This document shows, in pieces, positions 16,724 to 26,382 of a stretch of 64,000 bases of DNA (position 1 is the stretch's first letter; each line of letters opens with the position of its first letter). Made by a program: the position numbers and the translations under genes. The DNA is taken from the NCBI GenBank assembly GCA_905182335.1, contig CAJJBE010000006.1, positions 1 through 64,000 on the forward strand, given 5' to 3'. The notes under the pieces are model-generated. The model saw nothing but the letters and a program-made list of their open reading frames with translations, was not told the DNA's origin and ran no database searches. This DNA comes from Flavobacteriales bacterium UBA4466 (GTDB lineage: Bacteria > Bacteroidota > Bacteroidia > Flavobacteriales_D > Crocinitomicaceae).

Positions 16724-19288
16724 TTATAAAAATGATGGTGGTTTACGTAGTTCTAATTTGGCATCCGTAAATAATTTTGATGTAGATCGAATACTAAACA
16801 AGAAGCTTTTGTTTCCTCCGATTGGCGTCCAGTTGAATGCGAGCGCCCAGCAGTGAAGGTCACGTGTTAAGGCAAATCGAGTATTTGTAATTTCTTTTGT
16901 TTTAAGATCAATGTTTATTGCTGTCACTAACTTCCAGCGCTTAGTAAAGCTTACGTCACCATTGAGCATTAAGGTCTGAACCTGTGACCATTTATCTGGA
17001 TTAATTATTGTCCTATATTGGTTCGCGTTTACTTGGTATATGTGCGATAAGGAAACCTTCCAAGGTATTTCAAAACTCACTACGCGCTCTGGGTGTAATA
17101 AAAAATATTCGTAATCTGAATTCCAATTTGTAGAAACAGCGCCAACGTTATATTTTAGTTTATCACGACTTTCTTTAGAGGTAAATGTTATAGATGTTGA
17201 GAGGTTGTTAGAAATGAATCTACCTAAAACTCCATTTGTAGTTGATGCGTAATATCCAAGCTTTGTACCAGTTGAATCTACCCATCCATAAGGTGAGAAA
17301 CTTGAGTTCCCTACAAAGTTTAGCCATGGAATAGGGTTGATTCTCATGCTTATTTTAATATCTGACAAATTCATAGAGTCTTTTGAGAAGTCATAACTAC
17401 CTGTAATTGACAAGGCATCAATTATTCTTATTTTTTTGAACCCAGTAATCGTGTCTTTATCTGACTTACGCTTTAATTCAAATGTGTTATTGAGTCCAAA
17501 CCTTAATAAAGCCTGGTCTTTCCTTGTGTTTGCTTGAGATGAATATAAACTTCGTTCAAATGGAGAGTAGGTAATAGGCGTCATATCAACACCAATTGAG
17601 TCAGTTATGTTGTCTGCTAAATTGGGAGCATAAGAGAATGTAAGCGAAGGTGTAAGTACATGTCTCAGTAACAGTTCTTTTTCGCCTATGAATTTATAAT
17701 AGCTAAAAACAGTTGTTGTAAGTTGCGTATTCAGAGAAAGGTTGTGATTCATTCCGAATCGAGTAACTGTATCTATCGCCGTTGTGTTAAGTATTGGGTC
17801 GTAGCTCTTTTCAACTTGTTGAAAATTAATATTATTAGTATAGTTAGCAGACGGTGTAAGCTTCCATGTGTTTTTAAATAATCCAGCTGTAGTCTGAATG
17901 CCCATAGACTGCCTAATTCCATTTTGGAATTGATCACCGATGCGATTATAATCGGAATTATCAATCAGGGAGTCCGCAAATAAGGTTCTGTTTTGACCTT
18001 CAAAATTGTATGTCACGCCTAAACGAGAAATTATTTGGGACCAAGCACCTTTACCATTAACGAACTTCTTAAATGGAAAAACACGTGAAACATTTACGTT
18101 AATAATGGGTGATGTAAGTGAAATATTTTTCGAAATACCATTTTGACGTAAAGATATTTTCGCTCCTGCTCTTATTGGTTTGTCGGGAAAAGATCTACTT
18201 AAGTTTATGTCAGAATTGAATGAGTTTTTAAAGTAATTGTCCGTTGATAGATCCAGATCTGTTTTAGAGTTGTTGTCAGAAATGAAGTTTACGTTTGAAG
18301 TGAATTTCCAATATGGACTTGACTTTGGGTCTTTATTGTGGATCCAAGTAAGATTTACTTTATTATTGTTAATGTTATCTGGGAATCCAGATTTAAGCTT
18401 TTGAAACCCTAGCTCAAATCTTCCTTGGTAATTATAGCGTCTTGCATAATCAGTCTGGTTTCTCACCCCCCAACTTCCTCTACTATATAATGTCCCGTAG
18501 AATGTCGTTTGCAGGCGATTATTGATTGGAATATAATATCCTAAATCACGAAATCCAAAGCCATATGCCGAAACCAATTCAATTTCCGGGAAGATTAATC
18601 CTTTTGATTGTTCTTCTGCTTGCGGAAGGATAATAAAAGGAAGGCCAAGGGGAGTAGGTACACCTTTTATCCATAGATTCATAGGTCCAGAAACAATTCG
18701 CTTTTCAGGAATCATTACCGCTTTAGATAATTGGAAGTGATAATGAGGGTCGTCTAAATCACAACTTGTAAATCGCCCCTTTTTGAAGTGAACTTCTTCA
18801 TTTGTGTGTCGTTTTGCAATTTCCATGTAGAGGTAGTTCTCATCTTGCTTAACAGCGACCTCTTCAATGTATCCTTTTTCTGTGGTGAAATTATACCGGA
18901 TACTGGAGGCATTTATTTCTTCGTTTCCATCAGAGAATTTAGGTAACTGTATTTGATTTGAATCTTTGTCATAAAGATATGTTGCATAAACTTCACTCTT
19001 ATTTAGGTCAATAAGAATGTATCCAGCATCAATTTTTATTTCACCATTATCTACTTTTGCGTTATTGTAAAGGTGAATTTGTTTGTTTTTTAAATCGGAA
19101 TAAACAGAGTCGGATGCGCTGTATCTAATAGGCTTGTCCACTGCGGATTCATTAAACGATAATGTGTCCTTAATTTGTGTTAACGCAAACTTCGGGAGCA
19201 ATATTATTAACAATGCAAAGGTTATAACTAGAGGAATGGAATGCTTTTTGAAGACCAATTGTGCTTTATATTTGTTTGTGTCCAACAT
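16724..19288 (-). CDS. lptD: LptD-like LPS-assembly outer-membrane protein
   Basis: A large outer-membrane protein that would insert LPS into the outer leaflet. The N-terminus carries a signal segment (IPLVITFALLIILLPKFALTQ), then an OstA/LptA-like beta-taco domain (LKNKQIHLYNNAKVDNGEIKIDAGYILIDL), then a long beta-barrel with aromatic/basic alternation to the C-terminus, including the conserved PIRAG region. Fewer cysteines are present than in E. coli LptD. A longer start (ATG at 19357) would run into the divergent amidase gene start at 19322, so the internal ATG at 19288 (MLDTNKYKAQ) is chosen. Assignment rests on overall pattern and the Bacteroidota family. Confidence 0.82.
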   Translation of the reverse strand: MLDTNKYKAQLVFKKHSIPLVITFALLIILLPKFALTQIKDTLSFNESAVDKPIRYSASDSVYSDLKNKQIHLYNNAKVDNGEIKIDAGYILIDLNKSEVYATYLYDKDSNQIQLPKFSDGNEEINASSIRYNFTTEKGYIEEVAVKQDENYLYMEIAKRHTNEEVHFKKGRFTSCDLDDPHYHFQLSKAVMIPEKRIVSGPMNLWIKGVPTPLGLPFIILPQAEEQSKGLIFPEIELVSAYGFGFRDLGYYIPINNRLQTTFYGTLYSRGSWGVRNQTDYARRYNYQGRFELGFQKLKSGFPDNINNNKVNLTWIHNKDPKSSPYWKFTSNVNFISDNNSKTDLDLSTDNYFKNSFNSDINLSRSFPDKPIRAGAKISLRQNGISKNISLTSPIINVNVSRVFPFKKFVNGKGAWSQIISRLGVTYNFEGQNRTLFADSLIDNSDYNRIGDQFQNGIRQSMGIQTTAGLFKNTWKLTPSANYTNNINFQQVEKSYDPILNTTAIDTVTRFGMNHNLSLNTQLTTTVFSYYKFIGEKELLLRHVLTPSLTFSYAPNLADNITDSIGVDMTPITYSPFERSLYSSQANTRKDQALLRFGLNNTFELKRKSDKDTITGFKKIRIIDALSITGSYDFSKDSMNLSDIKISMRINPIPWLNFVGNSSFSPYGWVDSTGTKLGYYASTTNGVLGRFISNNLSTSITFTSKESRDKLKYNVGAVSTNWNSDYEYFLLHPERVVSFEIPWKVSLSHIYQVNANQYRTIINPDKWSQVQTLMLNGDVSFTKRWKLVTAINIDLKTKEITNTRFALTRDLHCWALAFNWTPIGGNKSFLFSIRSTSKLFTDAKLELRKPPSFL

Positions 19289-19321
19289 TAACGAAGCAAA
19301 ACTATTAAAATTACGTTTCAA

Positions 19322-20449
19322 ATGGTTGAAAAAGTATACATTAACATCAGAATTCATGCCATTTTATTTTTGGCAACATTTATCTTTAGCACAACATTGT
19401 TTGCTCAAGACGATGAAACGGACTATGCTGCTATTAAAACTGTAGTAATTGATGCCGGTCACGGAGGTAAAGATCCTGGTTGCCATGGTGCTTCTGCACA
19501 AGAAAAGCACGTCTGCCTTTCTATGGCATTGATGCTTGGGGATATGATTAAAGAAAAATATCCGAATATTAGAGTAGTTTATACCCGAAATAAGGATGTT
19601 TTCGTAGAATTGAATGAACGGGCTAAAATCGCGAATCGAAATAATGCAGATTTATTTATTTGCATTCATGCAAACGCAGCAAGCTCAAAGGCTTATGGTA
19701 CAGAAACTTATGTCCTGGGTCTACATAGAACTGAGTCTCAACAAAAAGTCGCAGAACGAGAAAATTCAATTATTCATTTAGAAGAAGATGGAGGTGCTAA
19801 ATATGATGATTTCGATTTATCACCTGACGCAATTATCGCACGTCAAATTCAACTAAGTGTCTTTTTAGATCAGTCAATCAGTTTTGCTTCGAAGCTTCAA
19901 TTAGAGTTTAAGTCGATTGGTAGGTTCGATCGTGGTGTGAAGCAGGCAGGTTTTTTGGTTTTATATAAAACAACAATGCCCTCAGTTCTAATTGAAACAG
20001 GTTTTTTGACAAATCCGAAAGAGGAAAAATTCTTAAGTATTACTGAAACTCAAATGCAAATGGCAAATTCTATGTTTATTGCATTCAGAAAGTATAAAAA
20101 TGAATTAGAGGGGGTGGAAGAATTGATTGAAGATAAGCCAATTGTTAGACCTAAGATAAATAAACAAGTAGTTTTAGATGAGGATGATGTTATTTTTCGC
20201 ATTCAAATTGAAACATCAGAAACGAAAATCCCATTAATATCAAAAAAATTTAAAGGATATACTGTTTATGAATACGAACAAAACAACATCTTTAAATACA
20301 CGGTAGGAGCCTTTATTAATGACGTTAAGGCGGCTAGAGCTTATAAAACAAGAATGGTTGAACAGGGATATCAACATGCATTTGTTGTAGGGTTCTTGGG
20401 TAAAGAGCGAATTAATTTGCAAAAAGCTATTAAATTAGCAGAAAAATAA
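19322..20449 (+). CDS. N-acetylmuramoyl-L-alanine amidase (AmiC-type)
   Basis: A secreted zinc amidase that cleaves the amide between muramic acid and the stem peptide. A signal peptide (INIRIHAILFLATFIFSTTLFAQ) is followed directly by the Amidase_3 domain: VVIDAGHGGKDPG (zinc His), ELNERAKIANRNNADLFICIHANA, and LIETGFLTNPKEE with the catalytic Glu. The C-terminal ~110 residues include a segment like an SPOR-type peptidoglycan-binding domain (VFRIQIETSETKIPL...KYTVGAFINDVKAARAYKTRM). It is followed six bases later by mlaD. Confidence 0.93.
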   Translation: MVEKVYINIRIHAILFLATFIFSTTLFAQDDETDYAAIKTVVIDAGHGGKDPGCHGASAQEKHVCLSMALMLGDMIKEKYPNIRVVYTRNKDVFVELNERAKIANRNNADLFICIHANAASSKAYGTETYVLGLHRTESQQKVAERENSIIHLEEDGGAKYDDFDLSPDAIIARQIQLSVFLDQSISFASKLQLEFKSIGRFDRGVKQAGFLVLYKTTMPSVLIETGFLTNPKEEKFLSITETQMQMANSMFIAFRKYKNELEGVEELIEDKPIVRPKINKQVVLDEDDVIFRIQIETSETKIPLISKKFKGYTVYEYEQNNIFKYTVGAFINDVKAARAYKTRMVEQGYQHAFVVGFLGKERINLQKAIKLAEK

Positions 20450-20454
20450 AGGTT

Positions 20455-21489
20455 TTGAAGATATCTAAAGAATTAATTACTGGTGTAATCGCGATCTTGG
20501 CAATAGGGCTATTAGTTGCTGGGGTAAATTTCCTGAAAGGTAGTAGCTTTTTTGGTGGAGATGATTTGTATTATTCGTACTTCCGTAATTCAGGGCAATT
20601 AGCTCCTGCTAGTTCTGTAACAATCAATGGGGTTAGTGTTGGGAAAGTTTTATCTGTTGATTATATTCCTGAAAATATTACAGATAAAAAAGTGAAAGTT
20701 TCATTTAATATTAGTGATGATAATTTGAAGATCCCTAAGGGTTCGCATGTTGAGATTGGTTCGTTGGACCTCTTTAGTAAAGGAATGTTGATTCATCTAA
20801 ATTCAGATATATCAAAAGGGTATCACGAATCTGGTGATTATATAGATGGAATTGTAGCTAGCGACATGATTGCACAAGTAAAGTCATATGCAGACCCAAT
20901 AAGTCAGAAGCTCCAGGTAATGATGAATTCTATTGATAAAATGGTTACTGGAATTAGTGCCTTTTGGGATTCAACGGCTACTTCTGAAATTGAAGGAAGC
21001 TTAAAAGAGGTCAAAATTGCAATTCAAAGATTTGGCAATGCAGCTGAAGAGATTGAGGGCTTAGTGGTTTCTGAAAAAGTTAAGCTAACCCGTATATTGG
21101 CAAATGTTGAAACAATTACACTAAACCTTAAAAAGAGTAATGAGGCTGTCAAAAACATTGTGGGAAACGTGGAAACGATTACAGACGATTTAGTAACAGT
21201 GGATTTCAAAGGTGTAATAGGTAATGCTAAAGAAACACTTGCTGGTATTAATGATGTTCTTTCCGCTGCTAAGTCTGGAGAAGGAACACTTGGAAAGCTT
21301 TTAGGGGATGAGACGCTGTATGACGAGTTGGTTAAATCAAACGCTGAACTTCAAGACTTATTGAATGATATTCAAGTTCATCCAGAAAGATATATTCATT
21401 TTTCTCTTTTGGGTGCAAAAACAAAAGGTGTCCCAATAAAAAATAGTGATGAGAAAAAGTTAAAACAGCTGTTAGATTCAATTCATTAA
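20455..21489 (+). CDS. MCE/MlaD family lipid-transport protein
   Basis: A membrane-anchored periplasmic lipid-binding protein of 344 residues. N-terminal TM helix (LITGVIAILAIGLLVAGVNFL) and then the MCE domain (YYSYFRNSGQLAPASSVTINGVSVGKVLSVDY). A long coiled C-terminal region (residues ~155-310) resembles other Bacteroidota MlaD proteins. The start is TTG at 20455; no in-frame ATG precedes the TM segment. MlaE/MlaF (permease and ATPase) are not next to it, which is common in this phylum. Confidence 0.9.
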   Translation: MKISKELITGVIAILAIGLLVAGVNFLKGSSFFGGDDLYYSYFRNSGQLAPASSVTINGVSVGKVLSVDYIPENITDKKVKVSFNISDDNLKIPKGSHVEIGSLDLFSKGMLIHLNSDISKGYHESGDYIDGIVASDMIAQVKSYADPISQKLQVMMNSIDKMVTGISAFWDSTATSEIEGSLKEVKIAIQRFGNAAEEIEGLVVSEKVKLTRILANVETITLNLKKSNEAVKNIVGNVETITDDLVTVDFKGVIGNAKETLAGINDVLSAAKSGEGTLGKLLGDETLYDELVKSNAELQDLLNDIQVHPERYIHFSLLGAKTKGVPIKNSDEKKLKQLLDSIH

Positions 21490-21512
21490 TCAAATTATTT
21501 AAAATCGATTAC

Positions 21513-22826
21513 ATGATTTCTGTGATACTGTTCTTAATATTACTTATTGGCGGATTCGGTTTTTTTGGCTGGAACGTACTTAAAGTAAGGTCTAATATTC
21601 GTTTAGGGCGTGATATTGATCGAACGGATAATAAAAAAGAGCGCTGGAAAACAATGATTCTTGTAGCTCTGGGGCAGAAGAAAATGTTTACTAGACCAAT
21701 CCCTGCACTACTTCATCTTGCAATCTATGCAGCGTTTGTCATTACTCAAATTGAATTAATAGAGATAATAGTTGATGGTGTTTTTGGGACTCATCGCTTC
21801 TTTAAAGAATCATTAGGAGGGGGGTATACATTCATAATTAGTTTTATTGAAATTCTTTCTGTTTTAGCATTAATTGCAACTTTTGCATTTTTATCTAGAC
21901 GTAACTTGCTTAAAATTCCTCGCTTAAACATGAAAGAAATGAATGGATGGCCTAAAATGGATGCTAACATGATTTTATACATGGAGCTAATTTTGGTGTC
22001 TTGTATTTTCACAATGAATGGTACTGATGAAGTGATGCATAAAATGAATGGAGGAGGGTCGTATGGCTTTTCAATTAGTAGTTTTTTGGGACCATTCTTC
22101 TTTGAAGGCATGAGTATGGGAACATTGCAGATATTAGAAAGAATTGGCTGGTGGGGACATGTTTTTATGGTTTTTTCTTTCTTGAATTATTTGCCTTATT
22201 CTAAGCATTTCCATATTTTATTAGCATTTCCAAATACATATTATTCTAATCTTGATAAGAAAGGAAGGTTTACAAACATGGATTCGGTCACAACAGAGGT
22301 TAAGTTGATGATGGATCCAGATGCTGATGCTTTCGTAGCGACTGCCGAGGGCGCCTTAGAGCCACAACGATTTGGCGCTAAAGATGTTGCAGATTTAACA
22401 TGGAAAAGCTTAATGGATAGCTATACATGTACCGAGTGTGGAAGATGCACATCTTCTTGTCCTGCTAATATTACTGGTAAATTATTATCTCCTCGAAAAA
22501 TAATGATGGATACCCGTGATCGTTTAACGGAAGTTGGAGATAATATACGTAAGTATGGTAAAGATTATGAGGATGGTAAGAGCCTTTTAGGAGATTATAT
22601 TACAGAAGAAGAATTATGGGCGTGTACATCATGTAATGCATGCGTTCAAGAGTGTCCAATCAACATTGACCCATTATCAATAATTATTGACTTAAGAAGA
22701 TACTTAGTGATGGAAGAATCTAATATGCCTACTGAACTAACAGGTATGTTAACCAATATTGAAAATAACGGTGCTCCATGGCAGTTTAGTCCATCGGATC
22801 GTTTAAACTGGGCAAATGAAGAATAA
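21513..22826 (+). CDS. Membrane 4Fe-4S protein, HdrC/HdrD-related
   Basis: A membrane protein of 437 residues with four to five TM helices (residues ~1-240), histidine-bearing (LLHLAIYAAF, WWGHVFMVFSFLNYLPYSKHFHIL; possible heme b ligands) and then two [4Fe-4S] motifs, CTECGRCTSSCP and CTSCNACVQECP. The arrangement matches the cytochrome-b/Fe-S subunits of heterodisulfide-reductase-like oxidoreductases. The CCG-domain protein two genes downstream is the likely catalytic partner. Its end overlaps the next gene by 11 bases. Confidence 0.87.
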   Translation: MISVILFLILLIGGFGFFGWNVLKVRSNIRLGRDIDRTDNKKERWKTMILVALGQKKMFTRPIPALLHLAIYAAFVITQIELIEIIVDGVFGTHRFFKESLGGGYTFIISFIEILSVLALIATFAFLSRRNLLKIPRLNMKEMNGWPKMDANMILYMELILVSCIFTMNGTDEVMHKMNGGGSYGFSISSFLGPFFFEGMSMGTLQILERIGWWGHVFMVFSFLNYLPYSKHFHILLAFPNTYYSNLDKKGRFTNMDSVTTEVKLMMDPDADAFVATAEGALEPQRFGAKDVADLTWKSLMDSYTCTECGRCTSSCPANITGKLLSPRKIMMDTRDRLTEVGDNIRKYGKDYEDGKSLLGDYITEEELWACTSCNACVQECPINIDPLSIIIDLRRYLVMEESNMPTELTGMLTNIENNGAPWQFSPSDRLNWANEE

Positions 22827-23241
22827 TTTTGAATTACTAGAAGTAGAAGAAGGCGGACAGAAAATTTCTCCAGTTCTTCCGGAGGATGTCAAGAACTACA
22901 TGATTGATATCGACGGAACTATTTGTGATGATATTCCAAATGAAGAGCCGGAAAGGATGGCAACAGCTGAGTTGTATCCAGATGCATTGGAAACAATTAA
23001 TAAGTGGTTTAGTGAAGGACATATTATTAACTTTTTTACGTCGCGAATAGAAGAGCATAGGGGAGTTACTGAGGATTGGCTAAATAGGCATGGGTTCAAC
23101 TATCATGGAGTTTTAATGGGTAAGCCAAGAGGAGGAAACTATCATTGGATAGATAATCATATCGTACGAGCAACGCGTTACGAAGGTATATTTTCAGATT
23201 TAATTGAAGAAAGTACTAATATACAGGTATTTAAGAAGTAA
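22816..23241 (+). CDS. HAD-superfamily phosphatase-like protein
   Basis: A protein of 141 residues with HAD motifs: motif I MIDIDGTICDD, motif II NFFTSR, a Lys in MGKPRGGNYHWIDNH and a following acidic motif. In Bacteroidota such proteins are often annotated as phosphoheptose isomerase, which the sequence does not support. It sits between the two Fe-S genes and overlaps the first by 11 bases, so it is cotranscribed with them. The substrate is unknown. Confidence 0.8.
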   Translation: MKNNFELLEVEEGGQKISPVLPEDVKNYMIDIDGTICDDIPNEEPERMATAELYPDALETINKWFSEGHIINFFTSRIEEHRGVTEDWLNRHGFNYHGVLMGKPRGGNYHWIDNHIVRATRYEGIFSDLIEESTNIQVFKK

Positions 23242-23244
23242 ACT

Positions 23245-24033
23245 ATGAGTTTAACTGTTCCTACAATGGCCGAGATGATGGCTAAAGGTGAATCTCCTGA
23301 AATTTTATTTTGGGTAGGTTGTTCCGGTAGTTTTGATGATAGAGCAAAGAAAATAACAAAGGCACTGGTTAAAATATTGAATAATTGTAAAGTAAATTTT
23401 GCAGTCCTTGGTGCAGAGGAAAGTTGTACTGGTGACCCGGCTAAAAGAGCAGGTAACGAGTTTACATTCCAGATGCAAGCAATGATGAATATTCAAGTAT
23501 TAGAAGGATATGATGTGCAGAAAATTGTTACCGCTTGCCCGCATTGTTTTAATACACTTAAAAATGAATACCCTGAATTAGGTGGTAATTACGAAGTTAT
23601 TCATCATACACAGCTAATTCAAGAGTTGATTAATCAAGGGAAACTTGTATTGTCTGACGGTGGAATGTATAAAGGAAAGAAAATTACATTCCATGACCCA
23701 TGTTACTTAGGGAGGGCAAATGATGTTTATGAAGCTCCTCGTGCGCTAATTGAAAAATTAGACAGTGAACTTGTTGAAATGAAACGCTGCAAAACAAAAG
23801 GATTGTGTTGTGGAGCTGGTGGTGCACAAATGTTCAAAGAAGCTGAGAAAGGGAATAAAGAAATTAATATAGAACGCACAGAAGAAGCTTTAGAGCTGAA
23901 ACCTGATATAATAGCTACTGGTTGTCCATTCTGCAACACCATGATGACAGATGGTGTTAAAAACTTAGAGAAAGAAAGGGAGGTTGAAGTTCTTGATGTT
24001 GCAGAGTTAATTGCTAATGCAGCAGATTTATAG
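23245..24033 (+). CDS. (Fe-S)-binding protein with cysteine-rich CCG domains
   Basis: A protein of 262 residues with two CCG domains as in HdrB and LutA/GlpC. Cysteine motifs visible: FWVGCSGSFDD, TACPHCFNTLKNEYPELGG, FHDPCYLGR, GLCCGAGGAQMF and ATGCPFCNTMM. The domain ligates a noncubane or standard 4Fe-4S cluster that does disulfide or lactate-type chemistry in known relatives. It is likely the cytoplasmic partner of the membrane Fe-S protein two genes upstream. Confidence 0.9.
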   Translation: MSLTVPTMAEMMAKGESPEILFWVGCSGSFDDRAKKITKALVKILNNCKVNFAVLGAEESCTGDPAKRAGNEFTFQMQAMMNIQVLEGYDVQKIVTACPHCFNTLKNEYPELGGNYEVIHHTQLIQELINQGKLVLSDGGMYKGKKITFHDPCYLGRANDVYEAPRALIEKLDSELVEMKRCKTKGLCCGAGGAQMFKEAEKGNKEINIERTEEALELKPDIIATGCPFCNTMMTDGVKNLEKEREVEVLDVAELIANAADL

Positions 24034-24034
24034 T

Positions 24035-24481
24035 ATGTATTTCCCAACATTTAATCCGCAAAGTAAAGTTTGGATATATGCGGCCAATCGAGTGCTTACT
24101 GAGTCTGAGCAAAAGTTCATTAGTAATGAAATGAAAACTTTTACAAAATCTTGGGCTGCACATGGTTCAGGCTTAAAAGCAGATGGTATTTTGGAGTATA
24201 ATCAGTTCGTTATCTTAAGTGTAGATGAATCCGACATTAATGCGTCAGGCTGTTCTATTGATAGCTCAGTGAAGTTCATAAAAGAGATAGGGGAAGAGTT
24301 AAGTGTAGATTTCTTTGATCGCTTAAACTTGGTTATTGAGAAAGATGGAAAATTCAATCGATCGCATATTTCTGAATTGAAAAACTTCTCAGATTGGAAT
24401 GTTTTTAATCCAATGATTACAGATTTAATAGGGTTGAGAACAGACTGGAAGCAATCAGTAACTAAGAGTCCCTTTTTCTAG
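24035..24481 (+). CDS. Conserved Bacteroidota protein of unknown function
   Basis: A protein of 148 residues starting MYFPTFNPQSKVWIYAANR. Homologues, typically next to the same Fe-S operon in Bacteroidota, carry the misleading label ABC transporter ATPase; no Walker motif is visible. Conserved pieces are SWAAHGSGLKADG and ASGCSIDSSVKFI. The in-frame ATG at 24035, one base after the preceding stop, is preferred to an ATG at 24011 inside the previous gene. Its end overlaps the convergent outer-membrane gene by 20 bases. Confidence 0.85.
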   Translation: MYFPTFNPQSKVWIYAANRVLTESEQKFISNEMKTFTKSWAAHGSGLKADGILEYNQFVILSVDESDINASGCSIDSSVKFIKEIGEELSVDFFDRLNLVIEKDGKFNRSHISELKNFSDWNVFNPMITDLIGLRTDWKQSVTKSPFF

Positions 24482-25463
24482 ATTTTTTTGTATGTAAACG
24501 AAAACCACTCATTATTCGGACATTATAATAGGTTTGATTATAATTCATACCTTGAATTTTTAAGGATTTTATATCGAAATCGGAAATTAGTAAAATGAAA
24601 AAATTCGATTGAGAATATCCTCCTGAAATTTTAAAGTCTACGCGAGGAGCTAATCCTAAAAATGAGCGAGTAGTTCCATCTTTTGTGTAGTACTTCGATT
24701 GAAGAACACCTCCCAACCCTACAAAGAAACCATATTGCCAGTTGTTCATTCTATTTCCATAGGCATAGCCTGGAATGATACCTAAATCGATTGCTCCAAT
24801 TTTCTGTGCATTTTTACGATCAGTTATATCTGTAAGCTCAGTTGGAATAATAGTTCCGGATTCATTAGAAACACGAAAGAAATTCAAAGATCCTTTCAAA
24901 TACCATGTTTTAGACTCTCCTGTAAAGTGTGCTGTCTTACCTTGGAATGCCTGCATCTTAAACGAATCGTCTCTAAAACACCAAACATTTGCAGATAGAC
25001 TAGTTGAATGTATAAGTGGCATTATTGCATTTGGAGTGTCTTGACTTAGAGAGTCATTAAATTTATATGCACCTTTTACGGCGTACCCTTGGTAGTTTCT
25101 GAAAGAAAGGTTACAGAATGTTTTTTTGATATTTACTTTAACAGCAACATCGAAATAATTCGTGTTTCCGAATTTATTTTCATCAAGAATGTTTAGTGGA
25201 AGAGTTAGCCCAATACGGATTCCGAACCACTTATGGGAAACACCAATTCCTAAAGTTGGCTTTATGTTATTTCTATATTTAATCTTTTCAACTCCTAGTG
25301 AATAATTATCTTTAATAGCAAATGGGGCAGAGTTAAAGCCAAGGTCAGAGAATAGTACAACACGTTTCTTAAAAAGTTCGTAGTTCATTGTGTCACTCTC
25401 TTGAGCAACCGCAAAGGTTACTTGACATGTAATCAATAAGAAGACATAAATGTTTTTTTTCAC
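24462..25463 (-). CDS. Outer-membrane protein, resembles DUF4421
   Basis: A protein of 333 residues with a signal peptide (MKKNIYVFLLITCQVTFAVAQ), then alternating strands such as KPTLGIGVSHKWFGIRIGLTLPL and NWQYGFFVGLGGVLQSKYY, which suggest a beta-barrel. The GVSHKW, NYQGY and long strand pattern resemble DUF4421 proteins; this family call is moderate. The start is GTG at 25463. It is single-gene, convergent with the preceding operon. Confidence 0.65.
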   Translation of the reverse strand: MKKNIYVFLLITCQVTFAVAQESDTMNYELFKKRVVLFSDLGFNSAPFAIKDNYSLGVEKIKYRNNIKPTLGIGVSHKWFGIRIGLTLPLNILDENKFGNTNYFDVAVKVNIKKTFCNLSFRNYQGYAVKGAYKFNDSLSQDTPNAIMPLIHSTSLSANVWCFRDDSFKMQAFQGKTAHFTGESKTWYLKGSLNFFRVSNESGTIIPTELTDITDRKNAQKIGAIDLGIIPGYAYGNRMNNWQYGFFVGLGGVLQSKYYTKDGTTRSFLGLAPRVDFKISGGYSQSNFFILLISDFDIKSLKIQGMNYNQTYYNVRIMSGFRLHTKKSRKRDS

Positions 25464-25606
25464 AACATGCTAAATTACATAAAGTTCGTTTGTTGTAACT
25501 CGAAGTAATTTGTTTTTTCTTGTGTCGGAATGGATGTTCACCATTTATTGAACAAAGTAAAGGCTAAAAAAGAGTTTTGATTAACTTTACGATTGAAAAC
25601 CATACT

Positions 25607-26380
25607 ATGAAAAAACTGTATAAATTTTTATTAAATAAGTTGCCTCGTCCATTACTGATTCGGTTAAGTTATCCCTTTAAATTAATTGCACCACTTTTAT
25701 ATAGAGGAGACAAGGTTGAATGTCCTTGTTGTACACGTAGTTTTTCTAAGTTTCTATCTTACGGAGCTGATATTGTTCATCGAGATAATGTCTTGTGCCC
25801 GTATGACTTAACCTTAGAGAGGCACCGCCTTCTGTGGTTGTATCTTAAAGATCACTCAACGTTTTTTTCTGCAGAAAAACTAGCTGTTTTACATATTGCA
25901 CCTGAACAATGCTTTCATGCAAGGTTTAAGAAACAAGCAAATTTGAATTACTTAACCGGTGATTTAATTTCTCCAATAGCGGACATGCATTTTGATTTGC
26001 ATTCAATTCCATTGGAAGACAATCGTTTTGACGTTGTTTTTTGTAATCATGTAATGGAACATGTTGATGATGCTATTCAGTGCATGAGTGAACTTTATCG
26101 TGTAATGAAGCCAGGAGGGTGGGGGATAATGCAAGTTCCGCAAGACACGAACAGAGACGTTACCTATGAAGACCCTTTAATAGTGTCCCCCGAAGACAGA
26201 GAGAAGCATTTTTGGCAAAAAGACCATGTACGTCTGTTCGGAAAAGACTATCCAAATTGGCTTAAAAAAGCAGGTTTTGATGTAGATGTATTTGACAAGG
26301 AGTCGAACTACAGCGAAGAATTAATTCACAAATATAGATTATCTAAGAGTGAAATACTGTATATTGTAAGAAAAAATTAA
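25607..26380 (+). CDS. Class I SAM-dependent methyltransferase
   Basis: A cytoplasmic protein of 257 residues. The SAM-binding signature is AVLHIAPEQC and LPLEDNRFDVVFCNHVMEHV (here SIPLEDNRFDVVFCNHVMEH), followed by the VMKPGGWGIMQVP strand. An N-terminal cysteine pattern, VECPCCTRSF and VLCPYD, may bind zinc. The ATG at 25607 is chosen over an upstream TTG at 25577, which would lie across a possible -7 element (TAACTTTA, 25582-25589). Two bases separate its stop from the MbnP-like gene, so the genes may be cotranscribed. Confidence 0.85.
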   Translation: MKKLYKFLLNKLPRPLLIRLSYPFKLIAPLLYRGDKVECPCCTRSFSKFLSYGADIVHRDNVLCPYDLTLERHRLLWLYLKDHSTFFSAEKLAVLHIAPEQCFHARFKKQANLNYLTGDLISPIADMHFDLHSIPLEDNRFDVVFCNHVMEHVDDAIQCMSELYRVMKPGGWGIMQVPQDTNRDVTYEDPLIVSPEDREKHFWQKDHVRLFGKDYPNWLKKAGFDVDVFDKESNYSEELIHKYRLSKSEILYIVRKN

Positions 26381-26382
26381 TT

